Source: Muricoccus pecuniae
Lineage (GTDB): Bacteria > Pseudomonadota > Alphaproteobacteria > Acetobacterales > Acetobacteraceae
Assembly: GCF_014199205.1 (NCBI RefSeq)
Contig: NZ_JACIJD010000008.1
Coordinates: 1-64,000, forward strand
Reading direction: 5' to 3'
DNA: 64,000 nt
In this document: one piece after another, positions 47,324 through 56,026 of the stretch
How the letters are laid out: each line of letters opens with the position of its first letter
Numbering within the stretch: position 1 is the stretch's first letter
Made by a program: the position numbers and the translations under genes
The notes under the pieces: model-generated
What the model saw: the letters and a program-made list of their open reading frames with translations, nothing else
Told to the model about the DNA's origin: nothing
Database searches by the model: none

Positions 47324-49021
47324 TCAGCCCTTCGCGGCGGCAGCCCGGATCTGCGTCACGGTCTGCCGATTGGTGATTTGCTCCGGGCTCATCCGCACCT
47401 CGATCACGGCGGGCTTGCCGCTGGCCCGGGCGCGGCGGAAGGCGGGGACCAGCTCGTCGGTCGCCGTCACCACCTCGCCATGGCCGCCGAAGGCCTCGAT
47501 GAACTTCGCGAAGTCGGGATTGGTGAGCTTCGTGCCGGAGACGCGGCCGGGATAGTGGCGCTCCTGGTACATGCGGATCGTGCCGTACTGGCCGTTGTTC
47601 ACCACCATCACGATCGGCGCGACGCCGGCCTGGAAGGCGGTGGCAATCTCCTGCCCCGTCATCAGGAATCCGCCGTCCCCGACGAAGCTCAGCACGAGCC
47701 GGTCGCGATAGGTGATGGCCGCCCCCAGCCCTGCCGGCACGGAATAGCCCATGGCCCCGTTGTTCGGGCCGAGGAAGCGCTGGCCCTCCCGCACCGACAT
47801 GAAGCGCTGCGGCCAGGTCGCGAAGTTGCCGGCATCGACGGTGAAGATGGCGTCCGCAGGCAGCTCCGCCTCCAGCGCCTGCAGCGCGCGGGCGAAGTTC
47901 AGCGGCCCCTCGTAGTCCGGCGCCGCCACGCTCGCCTCGCGCACCGCCCGCAACCGGCGCGTCCACTCGCCCCAGGGGCGCGCCCTGCCCGGCGCGGCGT
48001 CGCGCAGCGCGAGGGCGAAGGCGTTGAGGTCGGAGGTAATGCCGAGCAGCGGGCGGAAGACGCGGCCGATCTCGGCGGGGTCGGGCAGGACGTGGACGAT
48101 CGGGCTCGTCTCGCCGACGGGGAAGAGGGTGTAGCCCTGGCTCGTCGCCTCCTGCAGCCGGGTGCCGACGGCGATGACGAGATCCGCCTCCTTCACCCGC
48201 GCGACGAGGCCGGGATCGGAGCCGACGCCGAGATCGCCCGCGAAGTTGGGCGAGGTGCCGTCGAACAGGTCCAGCCGCCGGAAGCCGACCGCCACGGGAA
48301 GGTCATGGGCTCGGGCGAAGTCGCGGATCGCGGCCCGCCCCTCCTCCGACCAGCCCGTGCCGCCGAGGACCAGCACCGGCCGCTGCGCGCCGTCCAGCAG
48401 CTCCAGCAGGCGCGGGATGGCCCCAGGCGCGGGATGGGCGGGGAGCGTCGGCGCGGGTCCGATATCGGGCACCTCGACAACGGTCTTCTGCATCTCCTCG
48501 CTGATCGCGACGACCACCGGGCCGGGGCGGCCGCTGCGCGCCACGTCGAAGGCGCGCGCCATCAGCTCGGGGATGCGCGCGGCGTCGTCGATCTGCGTCA
48601 CCCACTTGGCGAGCGGCGAGAACATCCGGCGGTAATCCACCTCTTGGAAGGTGTCCCGGTCCGTCTCGGAGAAGGGGATCTGGCCGACGATGAGCACGAG
48701 CGGCGTGCTGTCCTGCATGGCGACGTGGACGCCGATGCTGGCGTGGCAGGCGCCGGGGCCGCGGGTGACGATCGCGACGCCGGGCCTCCCCGTGAGCTTG
48801 CCATGCGCCTCGGCCATGTGGACCGCGCCCGCCTCGAAGCGGCAGGTCACCAGCTCGATCCGGTCGCCTACCTCGTAGAGCCCGTCGAGCAGGTCGAGGA
48901 AGGATTCGCCCGGCACCGAGAAGGCGTGCGTCACGCCCTGCGCCACGAGCGCGTCGGCCAGGAGCTGCCCGCCCGTGCGCCCGCGGGTCATCCCCTGCCG
49001 CGCTGCCGCCCCGTCATCCAT
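47324..49021 (-). CDS. Thiamine pyrophosphate-dependent enzyme (acetolactate synthase-like)
   Basis: A 565-aa three-domain ThDP enzyme. The N-terminal Pyr domain holds the catalytic Glu in ELVTCRFEAGAVHMAEAHGK; a central domain follows (about 205-340); the C-terminal PP domain has the ThDP/Mg motif GDGGFLMTGQEIATA...VVNNGQYGT. Length and sequence fit the broad IlvB/oxalyl/benzoylformate group, but no small regulatory ilvH subunit lies nearby, so a catabolic role is likelier than branched-chain synthesis. GGGAG precedes the ATG; a second ATG ten codons in is possible. Product specificity cannot be assigned. Confidence 0.88.
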   Translation of the reverse strand: MDDGAAARQGMTRGRTGGQLLADALVAQGVTHAFSVPGESFLDLLDGLYEVGDRIELVTCRFEAGAVHMAEAHGKLTGRPGVAIVTRGPGACHASIGVHVAMQDSTPLVLIVGQIPFSETDRDTFQEVDYRRMFSPLAKWVTQIDDAARIPELMARAFDVARSGRPGPVVVAISEEMQKTVVEVPDIGPAPTLPAHPAPGAIPRLLELLDGAQRPVLVLGGTGWSEEGRAAIRDFARAHDLPVAVGFRRLDLFDGTSPNFAGDLGVGSDPGLVARVKEADLVIAVGTRLQEATSQGYTLFPVGETSPIVHVLPDPAEIGRVFRPLLGITSDLNAFALALRDAAPGRARPWGEWTRRLRAVREASVAAPDYEGPLNFARALQALEAELPADAIFTVDAGNFATWPQRFMSVREGQRFLGPNNGAMGYSVPAGLGAAITYRDRLVLSFVGDGGFLMTGQEIATAFQAGVAPIVMVVNNGQYGTIRMYQERHYPGRVSGTKLTNPDFAKFIEAFGGHGEVVTATDELVPAFRRARASGKPAVIEVRMSPEQITNRQTVTQIRAAAAKG

Positions 49022-49139
49022 GGTTCCGCTCCCTTGCCCCGGCCGGGCCCTGGTGGCGTGTCCCGGCGGGGCGGAGACTAGGGCGGCAGCGCCTCGGGGC
49101 CAACCTCCCCCGGCCGGATCGGCGCCCGCCGCTGCCTCG

Positions 49140-52100
49140 CTACTCCGCCGGGGCGGGATGGTGGGGCGCCGGCCCGCGCCCCTCCAGCTCCCGCAGCCGC
49201 GCGGCGATGGCGCCCACGGGCCGGGTAAAGGGCGCGAGCAGGAGATAGAGGGCCGGCACGGCGTAGAGGGTGACGAAGGTGGAGAGGGTGATCCCGCCCA
49301 CGATCACGACGCCGAGCGCCTGCCGGCTCTCCGCCCCCGCACCGGTCGCGACGGCGAGCGGCACGGCGCCGAGCACGGTCGCGATCGAGGTCATCAGGAT
49401 CGGCCGCAGCCGCACCACCGAGGCTTCCAGCACGGCATCGTGCACGCTCCGCCCCTCGTCGCGGAGCTGGTTCGCGAATTCCACCACGAGGATGCCGTTC
49501 TTCGCCATCAGCCCGATCAGCATCACCATGCCGATCTGGCTGAAGATGTTCAGCGACCCGCCGGTGAGATGCAGCGCGAGCAGCCCGCCCGTCACGGCCA
49601 GCGGCGTGGAGAGCAGGATGACGAAGGGGTGGATGAAGCTCTCGAACTGCGCGGCGAGCACGAGGAAGACGACGAGCAGCGCCATGGCGAAGGTGATGGC
49701 GAGGCTGCCCGAGGATTCCCGGAACTCCAGGCTCTGCCCGCGATAGGCGATGCGCGCGTCCGGCGGCAGCACCTCGCGTGCCAGCCCGTCGAGATAGTCC
49801 AGCGCCTCGCCGAGGGAGTAGCCGGGAGCGGGCGTCGCCGTGATGGTGATCGCGCGCACCCGGTCCTCCCGGGCCAGGGATTGCGGCCGCGCGCGCTCGC
49901 TGAGCGACACCACGTTCGAGAGGGGAACCAGCCCGCCGCCCCCGGTGCGGACGAAGATGTTCTCGAGGTCGTAGGGCGTTCCCCGGTCGCCCTCCCGCGC
50001 CTGGAGGAGAATCTTGTACTCCTCCCCCGCCTCCACATAGGTGCCGACCTCACGCGAGCCGAGCATGGTCTCGATGGTGCGTCCCACCGCCTGGATCGAG
50101 ACGCCGAGATCGGCCGCCTTGCGCCGGTCGATCCCGACGCGGATCTCGGGCTTCGTCTCGCGGAAGTTGTTGTCGAGGTTGAGCAGGTTACGGTTCGTCG
50201 CCGCCCGCTCCAGGAAGCGGTCGCGCCAGCCGACGAGGGTCGTGTAGTCCGGCCCGCCGATCACGAACTGGATCGGCGGCTGGAAGCCGCGCTGGCCGAG
50301 GCTGGGCGGGTTGAGCGGGAAGGCGCGCGCGCCGGGGATGGCGGTGAGGCGCGGGAAGAGCTCCTGCGCGATGGCCTGCTGCTTGCGCGCCCGGCTCTCC
50401 CATCCGGAGAGGCGGATGAACATGTTGGCGATGTTGCCCTGGGGAGGGCGCTGGAAGCCGCCGAGCGTGGCGAAGACGACCATCGCCTCACCGCTGCGGA
50501 GGTACTCGTCGGTTATCCGCTCGACCCGCTGCACCTGCTCGCGCGTGTAGGCGAAAGAGGCACCCTCGGGCGCGGTGAGGGGGATGATGATGCTCGCCCG
50601 GTCCTCGACCGGCGTGAACTCCTTCGGGATCGCCTGGAAGAGCGCGACGGCGAGGGCGCAGACCAGCCCGACGCCGCCGAGCACGATGAGCGGGATGCGG
50701 AGCGCGTGGCGGAGGGACCAGCGCAGCGCGTTGTTCATCCCGAGGAAGAAGGGCTCGGTCCGGCGGATGAGCCAGGTCTCGCCCTGGTGCTCCTGCAGGA
50801 GCTTCGAGCACATCATCGGCGTGAGCGTCAGCGCGATGAGGCCGGAGAAGAGCACTGAGGCCGCGAGGGCGAAGCCGAACTCGCTGAAAAGCCGCCCCGT
50901 ATTGCCCCCCATGAAGGAGAGGGGCAGGAAGACGGCCACCAGCACCAGCGTCGTCGCGATCACGGCGAAGGCGATCTCGCGCGAGCCGCGGATGGAGGCG
51001 AGCAGCACCGGCTCGCCTTCCTCCACCCGGCGGTGGATGTTCTCCAGCACCACGATCGCGTCGTCCACCACCAGCCCGATCGCCAGCACGAGGCCGAGCA
51101 GCGTCAGCACGTTGAGCGAGAACCCCATGGCCGACATGGCGATGAAAGAGGCGATGATGGAGACGGGGATGGCGACCGCGGGAATGATCGTCGCCCGGAA
51201 GGAGCGGAGGAAGAGGAAGATCACGATCACCACCAGCACCAGCGCGGTGAGAAGCGCGTGCTCCACCTCGTAGATGGACTGGGCGATGAAGATGCTCTCG
51301 TCGTAGCCGATCTGCGTGTTGATCCCCTCGGGCAGGGTCTGGCGGATCCGCTCCACCTCGCTCTTCACGCCGTCGGCGACCGAGAGGGTGTTGGCGGTGG
51401 ACTGGCGCAGGATGCCCAGGCCCACGCCCGGCACGCCGTTGATGCGGTACTCGCCGCGTGTGTCCTCCGCCGCCACCTCCACCCGCGCCACGTCGCCCAG
51501 AAGGACCTGCGCGCCCCCGCCCCGGGAGAGGACGACCTGGCGGAACTGCTCGGGGCGGGACATGCGCGTGTCCGTCCGCACCGTCAGCTCGCGCTGGCTG
51601 CTCTCGATCCGGCCGCCGGGAAGCTCGATGTTCTCGCGCCGGATCGCGTCCTCCACGTCCTGCACGGTCAGCCCGCGCGCGGCCAGCGCCTGGCGGTCGA
51701 GCCAGATGCGCATGGAGTACTTGCGCTCGCCCTGGATCAGCACGTCGGCCACGCCGTCCACGATGGCGAGGCGGTCGCGGAAGCGGCGATAGGCGATCTC
51801 GGTCAGCTCCATGCCGTTGAAGGCGCTGGAGGTGAGCGCGATCCAGAGGATCGGGCGGCTGTCGCCATCCACCTTCGCCACAACGGGGGTGTCCGCCTGC
51901 TCCGGCAGCCGCGCGAGGGCGCGGGCCACGCGGTCCCGCACGTCGTTCGCGGCGGCGTCCACGTTGCGGGAGAGGCGGAATTCGAGGGTGACGCTGCTGC
52001 GCTCGTCCCGCGAGATGGAGGTGAGGGTCTTGATCCCCTCGATCCCCGCGACGGCGGATTCGATCAGCTCGGTGATCTGCGTGTCCACCACCGCCGCCGT

Positions 52101-52262
52101 GGCGCCGGTATAGGTGGTGGTCACGGAGACGACCGGCGGGTCGATGGCCGGGTATTCCCGCACGGGCAGCCGGAAGAGCGCGGCCAGCCCAATCACCACG
52201 AGGAGGAGGCTGATGACGGTGGCGAAGACCGGCCGCTTGATCGAGACGTCGCTGAGGACCAC
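49140..52262 (-). CDS. Efflux RND transporter permease (HAE1 family)
   Basis: A 1040-aa inner-membrane proton-driven drug exporter. It opens SDVSIKRPVFATVISLLLVV, has the TM4 proton-relay pair D400-D401 (GLVVDDAIVVLENIHRR), two large periplasmic loops, and a second TM bundle with IGLMAKNGILVVEFANQLRD. Length is normal for AcrB/MexB-type pumps. The start is a GTG with GGAGG 6 nt upstream. It lies 12 bp after its membrane fusion partner. TolC at 42494-43927 is a plausible outer membrane partner. Substrate unknown. Confidence 0.95.
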   Translation of the reverse strand: MVLSDVSIKRPVFATVISLLLVVIGLAALFRLPVREYPAIDPPVVSVTTTYTGATAAVVDTQITELIESAVAGIEGIKTLTSISRDERSSVTLEFRLSRNVDAAANDVRDRVARALARLPEQADTPVVAKVDGDSRPILWIALTSSAFNGMELTEIAYRRFRDRLAIVDGVADVLIQGERKYSMRIWLDRQALAARGLTVQDVEDAIRRENIELPGGRIESSQRELTVRTDTRMSRPEQFRQVVLSRGGGAQVLLGDVARVEVAAEDTRGEYRINGVPGVGLGILRQSTANTLSVADGVKSEVERIRQTLPEGINTQIGYDESIFIAQSIYEVEHALLTALVLVVIVIFLFLRSFRATIIPAVAIPVSIIASFIAMSAMGFSLNVLTLLGLVLAIGLVVDDAIVVLENIHRRVEEGEPVLLASIRGSREIAFAVIATTLVLVAVFLPLSFMGGNTGRLFSEFGFALAASVLFSGLIALTLTPMMCSKLLQEHQGETWLIRRTEPFFLGMNNALRWSLRHALRIPLIVLGGVGLVCALAVALFQAIPKEFTPVEDRASIIIPLTAPEGASFAYTREQVQRVERITDEYLRSGEAMVVFATLGGFQRPPQGNIANMFIRLSGWESRARKQQAIAQELFPRLTAIPGARAFPLNPPSLGQRGFQPPIQFVIGGPDYTTLVGWRDRFLERAATNRNLLNLDNNFRETKPEIRVGIDRRKAADLGVSIQAVGRTIETMLGSREVGTYVEAGEEYKILLQAREGDRGTPYDLENIFVRTGGGGLVPLSNVVSLSERARPQSLAREDRVRAITITATPAPGYSLGEALDYLDGLAREVLPPDARIAYRGQSLEFRESSGSLAITFAMALLVVFLVLAAQFESFIHPFVILLSTPLAVTGGLLALHLTGGSLNIFSQIGMVMLIGLMAKNGILVVEFANQLRDEGRSVHDAVLEASVVRLRPILMTSIATVLGAVPLAVATGAGAESRQALGVVIVGGITLSTFVTLYAVPALYLLLAPFTRPVGAIAARLRELEGRGPAPHHPAPAE

Positions 52263-52274
52263 GCCCGCCTCCTC

Positions 52275-53384
52275 TCAGCTCGTCGGCCGGGTGATTGTCT
52301 CCGTCACCCGCACCGCCGCGTTGTTGCGCAGGCGCTGGATGCCCCGCACCACGACCTGATCCGTGCGCGTGACGCCGCGGACCACCTCGACTTCCCCGGC
52401 GATCCGCTGGCCGAGCGTCACCTCCACGCGCTGGGCCCGGTTGTCCCGCACCACGAAGACGAAGGCGCGCTCGCCCACGGGATCCAGCGCCTCCTCCGGC
52501 ACCATCAGGGCGTTGTCGCGGGTTTCCAGGTTCAGCTCGATGGTCAGGAACAGCCCGGGGCGGAGCGCCTCGTCGGTGTTGTCGAACTCGCTGACGAGGC
52601 GGACCGTCCGGGTGGCCGTGTCGATCCGCGTGTCCGCCACGGTCACCGTGCCGAGGAAGCGGCGGTCGCCGTAGGCCGTGCTGCGGGCGGTGACGGTGCT
52701 GCCGGGCTGGATGCGGGCGAGATAGACCTCGGGGATCGAGAACTCGACCCGCACCCGGCTGATGTCGTCCAGCGTGGTGACCGCCGTGCCCGGCTGCACC
52801 AGCGCCCCGAGGCTGACGGTGCGCAGCCCCACGCGCCCGGCGAAGGGCGCCGTCACCCGCGCCTCGTCGAGCCGCGCCTGCACCTGCCGCACCCGCCCCT
52901 CGGCGCCACGCGCGGTGGCCAGGAGGGTGTCCACCCGCTGCTCCGCCACCACCCCGGCCGTCAGCCGCTGCACGCGGAGGAGCTGGCTGCGGGCGTCGTC
53001 CAGCAGCGCGCGGGCCTGGTCCAGCTCGGCGCGCAGGGCGGCATCGTCGAGAATAACGAGCGTCTCCCCGGCGGGCACGCGCTGCCCCTCCTGGAAGCGG
53101 ATGGCGGTTACGATCCCCGGAAGCTTGGCGGTGATCATCACCGCCTCCCGCGCGCGCACCGTGCCGACGCTCTCGGCCCGCTCCGTCACCGTGCCGGTCC
53201 GCACGGGGGAAACGGCGACGGGCGTCGGGGGCGCGGGGGCGCCCGTCGCGGCGACCGCACCCCCACGGCTCAGCCCCAGCAGCGCCATCGGCCGGGGAAG
53301 CCCGACCCCCTCGCCGAAGAACTGCCAGGCCGCTCCCCCGCCGGCGAGCACCGCCAGGACGAGGAGCTGAGTTCGGGTTCGCAT
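52275..53384 (-). CDS. Efflux RND transporter periplasmic adaptor subunit
   Basis: A 369-aa membrane fusion protein. A signal/anchor (about 5-25, LLVLAVLAGGGAAWQFF) is followed by a lipoyl half (VMITAKLPGIVTAIRFQEGQ), a helical hairpin (about 110-160, ALRAELDQARALLDDARSQ), the second lipoyl half (ARVTAPFAGRVGLRTVSLGA) and beta-barrel/MP domains. The start MRTRTQLLV is used; the frame extends upstream through unconserved codons. It is first in the two-gene efflux operon and diverges from the RAM-domain gene across 158 bp. No TetR-type regulator is adjacent. Confidence 0.94.
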   Translation of the reverse strand: MRTRTQLLVLAVLAGGGAAWQFFGEGVGLPRPMALLGLSRGGAVAATGAPAPPTPVAVSPVRTGTVTERAESVGTVRAREAVMITAKLPGIVTAIRFQEGQRVPAGETLVILDDAALRAELDQARALLDDARSQLLRVQRLTAGVVAEQRVDTLLATARGAEGRVRQVQARLDEARVTAPFAGRVGLRTVSLGALVQPGTAVTTLDDISRVRVEFSIPEVYLARIQPGSTVTARSTAYGDRRFLGTVTVADTRIDTATRTVRLVSEFDNTDEALRPGLFLTIELNLETRDNALMVPEEALDPVGERAFVFVVRDNRAQRVEVTLGQRIAGEVEVVRGVTRTDQVVVRGIQRLRNNAAVRVTETITRPTS

Positions 53385-53542
53385 CGTTCTGTCCCAGTAC
53401 GCGATCTCACTCTCGCGGGGTGAGCCGCCAGGCGCAACAGGGATTCCGCAACAGGGATTCCGGGGTGCCGGGAGCCGCATCGCGGGCTTGGAAGCCTCTC
53501 CCCGCGGCGCCATGCTTCCCTTCCTGCAGGGATGAGTGAAGC

Positions 53543-53797
53543 ATGAAAGCGATCTTCGTCATGATCAAATGCGAGATGGGCGCGGCCTACCGCGTCGCCC
53601 GCGAGATGGCGGACGGCATCCCGGAGCTCTCCGAGATGCATTCCACCAGCGGGCAGTACGACCTTCTCGGCAAGTTCTACCTGGAGCCCGACCAGGATAT
53701 CGGCCTCTTCGTCGTGGAGCGGGTGCAGGGCGTGCCGGGGGTGAAGGACACCTACACTCTCCAGACCTTCAACGCCTTCTCCGGCCCGCGGGGCTGA
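53543..53797 (+). CDS. Stand-alone Lrp/AsnC ligand-binding (RAM) domain protein
   Basis: An 84-aa protein that is just the C-terminal RAM domain of Lrp/AsnC regulators, without a helix-turn-helix: KAIFVMIKCEMGAAYRVARE, HSTSGQYDLLGKFYLE, GLFVVERVQGVPGVKDTYTL. Such proteins form oligomers and bind amino acids or act as modulators of full-length Lrp proteins; the role here is unknown. AGGGATGA lies before the ATG. It diverges from the RND adaptor gene. Confidence 0.88.
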   Translation: MKAIFVMIKCEMGAAYRVAREMADGIPELSEMHSTSGQYDLLGKFYLEPDQDIGLFVVERVQGVPGVKDTYTLQTFNAFSGPRG

Positions 53798-53916
53798 GCC
53801 GCCCCCCCCTCGGGCCTGCCATGAAAAGACCTCCAAGCCGCCGCGGCATGCCACCGGCCCGCCGCGCGGTCGCCACGAGGGGCGCCCATCTTCGGTGCGA
53901 TCGGAGGTCCCATCAG

Positions 53917-54231
53917 ATGAAGGTCCGCTTCTTCCCCGCCCTCGCCCTCGGCGCCGCCCTCGCTACCGCCGGTTGCCAGAACCCGGACGGCTCGACCGAC
54001 TGGGGCAGCACCCTCGCCCTCGGCGCCGGTGCGGGGCTGGCCGCCGGGCTGGTCGCGGCGGCGGCCAGCGACGACGGGCCGCGCTACCGGCAACCCTCCC
54101 GCCGCGGCGGCGGTTCATATGGCGGCTATGGCGGCGGCTACGGCCGCTCCCATGCCGGCGGCTACGGCCAGGGCTATGGTCATGGCTACGGCAATGGTTA
54201 CGGCAATGGTTACGGGAGGGCTTGGCGATGA
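53917..54231 (+). CDS. Small glycine/tyrosine-rich lipoprotein
   Basis: A 104-aa predicted lipoprotein: signal peptide with lipobox LATAGC (Cys20), a glycine/alanine helix-like stretch (LALGAGAGLAAGLVAAAAS), and a C-terminal GY-rich repeat region (about 67-100; units such as GGYG, GYGN). GGAGG is upstream of the ATG. Its stop overlaps the start of the next lipoprotein (ATGA). Function unknown; a surface-associated or stress role is only a guess. Confidence 0.75.
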   Translation: MKVRFFPALALGAALATAGCQNPDGSTDWGSTLALGAGAGLAAGLVAAAASDDGPRYRQPSRRGGGSYGGYGGGYGRSHAGGYGQGYGHGYGNGYGNGYGRAWR

Positions 54232-54485
54232 GGCTCCGGTCGGCAGTTCTCGTGGCGGCCGGGCTCGCGCTCGGCGGCTGCTACTATCCCTATGGCGAGC
54301 CGAGCGTGGCGGGCTCCGCGCTGGTCGGCGCGGGAGTGGGCGCGGTGGCCGGGGCGGCGATCGCCTCCGGCCCGACCTACTACGCCCCGCCCGCCTATTA
54401 CGCGCCCCCCGCCTATTACGCGCCGCGGCCGCGCTATTACGGCTACCATCCCGGCTACTACCGGCACGGCTGGCGCCACTGGTAG
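54228..54485 (+). CDS. Small tyrosine/proline-rich lipoprotein
   Basis: An 85-aa predicted lipoprotein: signal peptide with lipobox LALGGC (Cys19 region), a glycine-zipper-like stretch (GSALVGAGVGAVAGAAIASG) and a tail of YYAPPA repeats (TYYAPPAYYAPPAYYAPRPR) ending in Tyr/His-rich GYYRHGWRHW. It starts within the stop of the preceding lipoprotein gene, so the two are translationally coupled. Convergent with the amidase gene, 7 bp apart. Function unknown. Confidence 0.75.
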   Translation: MRLRSAVLVAAGLALGGCYYPYGEPSVAGSALVGAGVGAVAGAAIASGPTYYAPPAYYAPPAYYAPRPRYYGYHPGYYRHGWRHW

Positions 54486-54492
54486 CGGCGGC

Positions 54493-55989
54493 TCAGTCGA
54501 AGCCGAGGAAGCCGGGCATGGAGGAGATCGGCGGCGCGGCCTTCAGCGCCGCGAGGTCGGGCCGCGGGCGGCTCAGCAGCGGATCGCCCGCCACCGCCGC
54601 CTCGATCGCCGCAGCCGCGCGCAGGACCAGCGCGTCCCCTCCCCTCGGCCCCACGATCTGCAGGCCGAAGGGCATGCCGAGCGCGTCCCTTCCCATCGGG
54701 ATGGAGATGGCGGGGTGGCCCGTCAGCGTCACGATGTAGGCCATGGCGAGCCAGTGGAAGTAGGTGCGGGTCCCCTGCCCGTCGATCTCGGCCGGGAAGA
54801 GCTCCGTCCAGGGGCGGGGCGAGATGGTGATCGCCGGCGTGACGATCAGGTCCACGCCCGAGGCGAAGAACCTTTGCCAGCGATGATACAGCGCCGTCTG
54901 CGCCACGCCCGCGCGTGCGACATCGGCCGCCGAGTAGCCCAGCCCCTCCGCGACATTGGCGCGCACGTTCGGCCCGACCATGTTGGGCGTCCTCTCGACC
55001 TTCTCCGCATGGGCGGCCAGGAAGTTGAGGGCGCGCAGCACCTCGAAGGCCTCGTTCGCGCCGCTGCAGTCCGGCGTCCTCTCGTCGATGCCGGCGAAGA
55101 GCGGCGCCAGGCCTTCCACCCGCGCGCGGAACGCCTCCCTCACGGTGCGCTCGACGAGGGCGAGGCCGAAATCCTCGGTCGCCGCCACGCGCAGCGATGA
55201 GAGATCCATCGGGGCGAGCGGGGTCCAGCGCTCGGGCCGCGCCCGGACCGCCTCCCCCGGCAGGGTATAGGCGAGCGGGTCGCGCGGATCGTCCCCCACC
55301 ATGGCGGCCAGGAGGAGGGCGACGTCCGGCACGGTGTTCGCCATGGGCCCGAGCACCGAGAGGTTCTGCCAGCCCAGCAGCTTGCGCTCGCTCGTCACGA
55401 GGCCAGGGCTCGGCCGGAAGCCGACGATGCCGTTGAAGGCCGCCGGGTTCCGCAGGGAGCCGCCGGTGTCCGAGCCCGAGCAGATGGCGAACATCCCCGC
55501 CGCCAGCGCCGCGCCCGAGCCGCCGGAGGAGCCGGCCGCCGATTTCGTCGGGTCGTGCGGGTTGCCGGTCGCGCCGTAGACGGCGTTGCGGGTGTTGGCG
55601 CCCGCGCCGAATTCCGGCGTGTTCGTCTTCGCCGTGATCACCGCCCCCGCCGCCCGGATGCGGGCGACGGAGGAGAGGTCGGCCTTCGGCACATGGTCCT
55701 TGAAGAGAGGGCTGCCGAAGGTGGTCACCAGCCCCTCCGTCTCCTCCAGGTCCTTGATGCCGATCGGCAGGCCGTGGAGGAGGCCGAGCCCTTCGCCGCG
55801 CATCACCGCCGCCTCGGCCGCGCGCGCCGCGTCCCGCGCGCGCCCGTCGATCGCGACCACGGCGTTGATCGCCGGGTTCACCGCCTCGATCCGCGCGAGG
55901 CAGGAATCGAGCAGCTCCACGGGGGAGAGCTTCTTCGTCCCGATCAGGCGGCGGGCTTCGAGGGCGGTGAGGTCGCAGGGCTCGGTCAT
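54493..55989 (-). CDS. Amidase (amidase signature family)
   Basis: A 498-aa Ser-cisSer-Lys hydrolase. The triad is K79 (LPIGIKDLEE), S154 (AAGSSGGSGAAL) and S178 (GSDTGGSLRNPAAF). It lacks signs of GatA (no gatB or gatC near), so it is likely a catabolic amidase of unknown substrate. The start MTEPCDLTALEARRLI is the first Met before the conserved N-terminal helix; GGAAGAG lies upstream. It is 37 bp after the gamma-glutamyltransferase gene on the same strand, suggesting cotranscription. Confidence 0.92.
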   Translation of the reverse strand: MTEPCDLTALEARRLIGTKKLSPVELLDSCLARIEAVNPAINAVVAIDGRARDAARAAEAAVMRGEGLGLLHGLPIGIKDLEETEGLVTTFGSPLFKDHVPKADLSSVARIRAAGAVITAKTNTPEFGAGANTRNAVYGATGNPHDPTKSAAGSSGGSGAALAAGMFAICSGSDTGGSLRNPAAFNGIVGFRPSPGLVTSERKLLGWQNLSVLGPMANTVPDVALLLAAMVGDDPRDPLAYTLPGEAVRARPERWTPLAPMDLSSLRVAATEDFGLALVERTVREAFRARVEGLAPLFAGIDERTPDCSGANEAFEVLRALNFLAAHAEKVERTPNMVGPNVRANVAEGLGYSAADVARAGVAQTALYHRWQRFFASGVDLIVTPAITISPRPWTELFPAEIDGQGTRTYFHWLAMAYIVTLTGHPAISIPMGRDALGMPFGLQIVGPRGGDALVLRAAAAIEAAVAGDPLLSRPRPDLAALKAAPPISSMPGFLGFD

Positions 55990-56026
55990 CGGCTCTTCCG
56001 GGCTGTTTGGCAGGGCGGCGCGGGCG

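Noticed and set aside
46335-47966. A 543-codon minus-strand open frame
   Set aside because: It is antisense to phnM and the DUF1045 gene and out of frame with the TPP enzyme; no family is visible.
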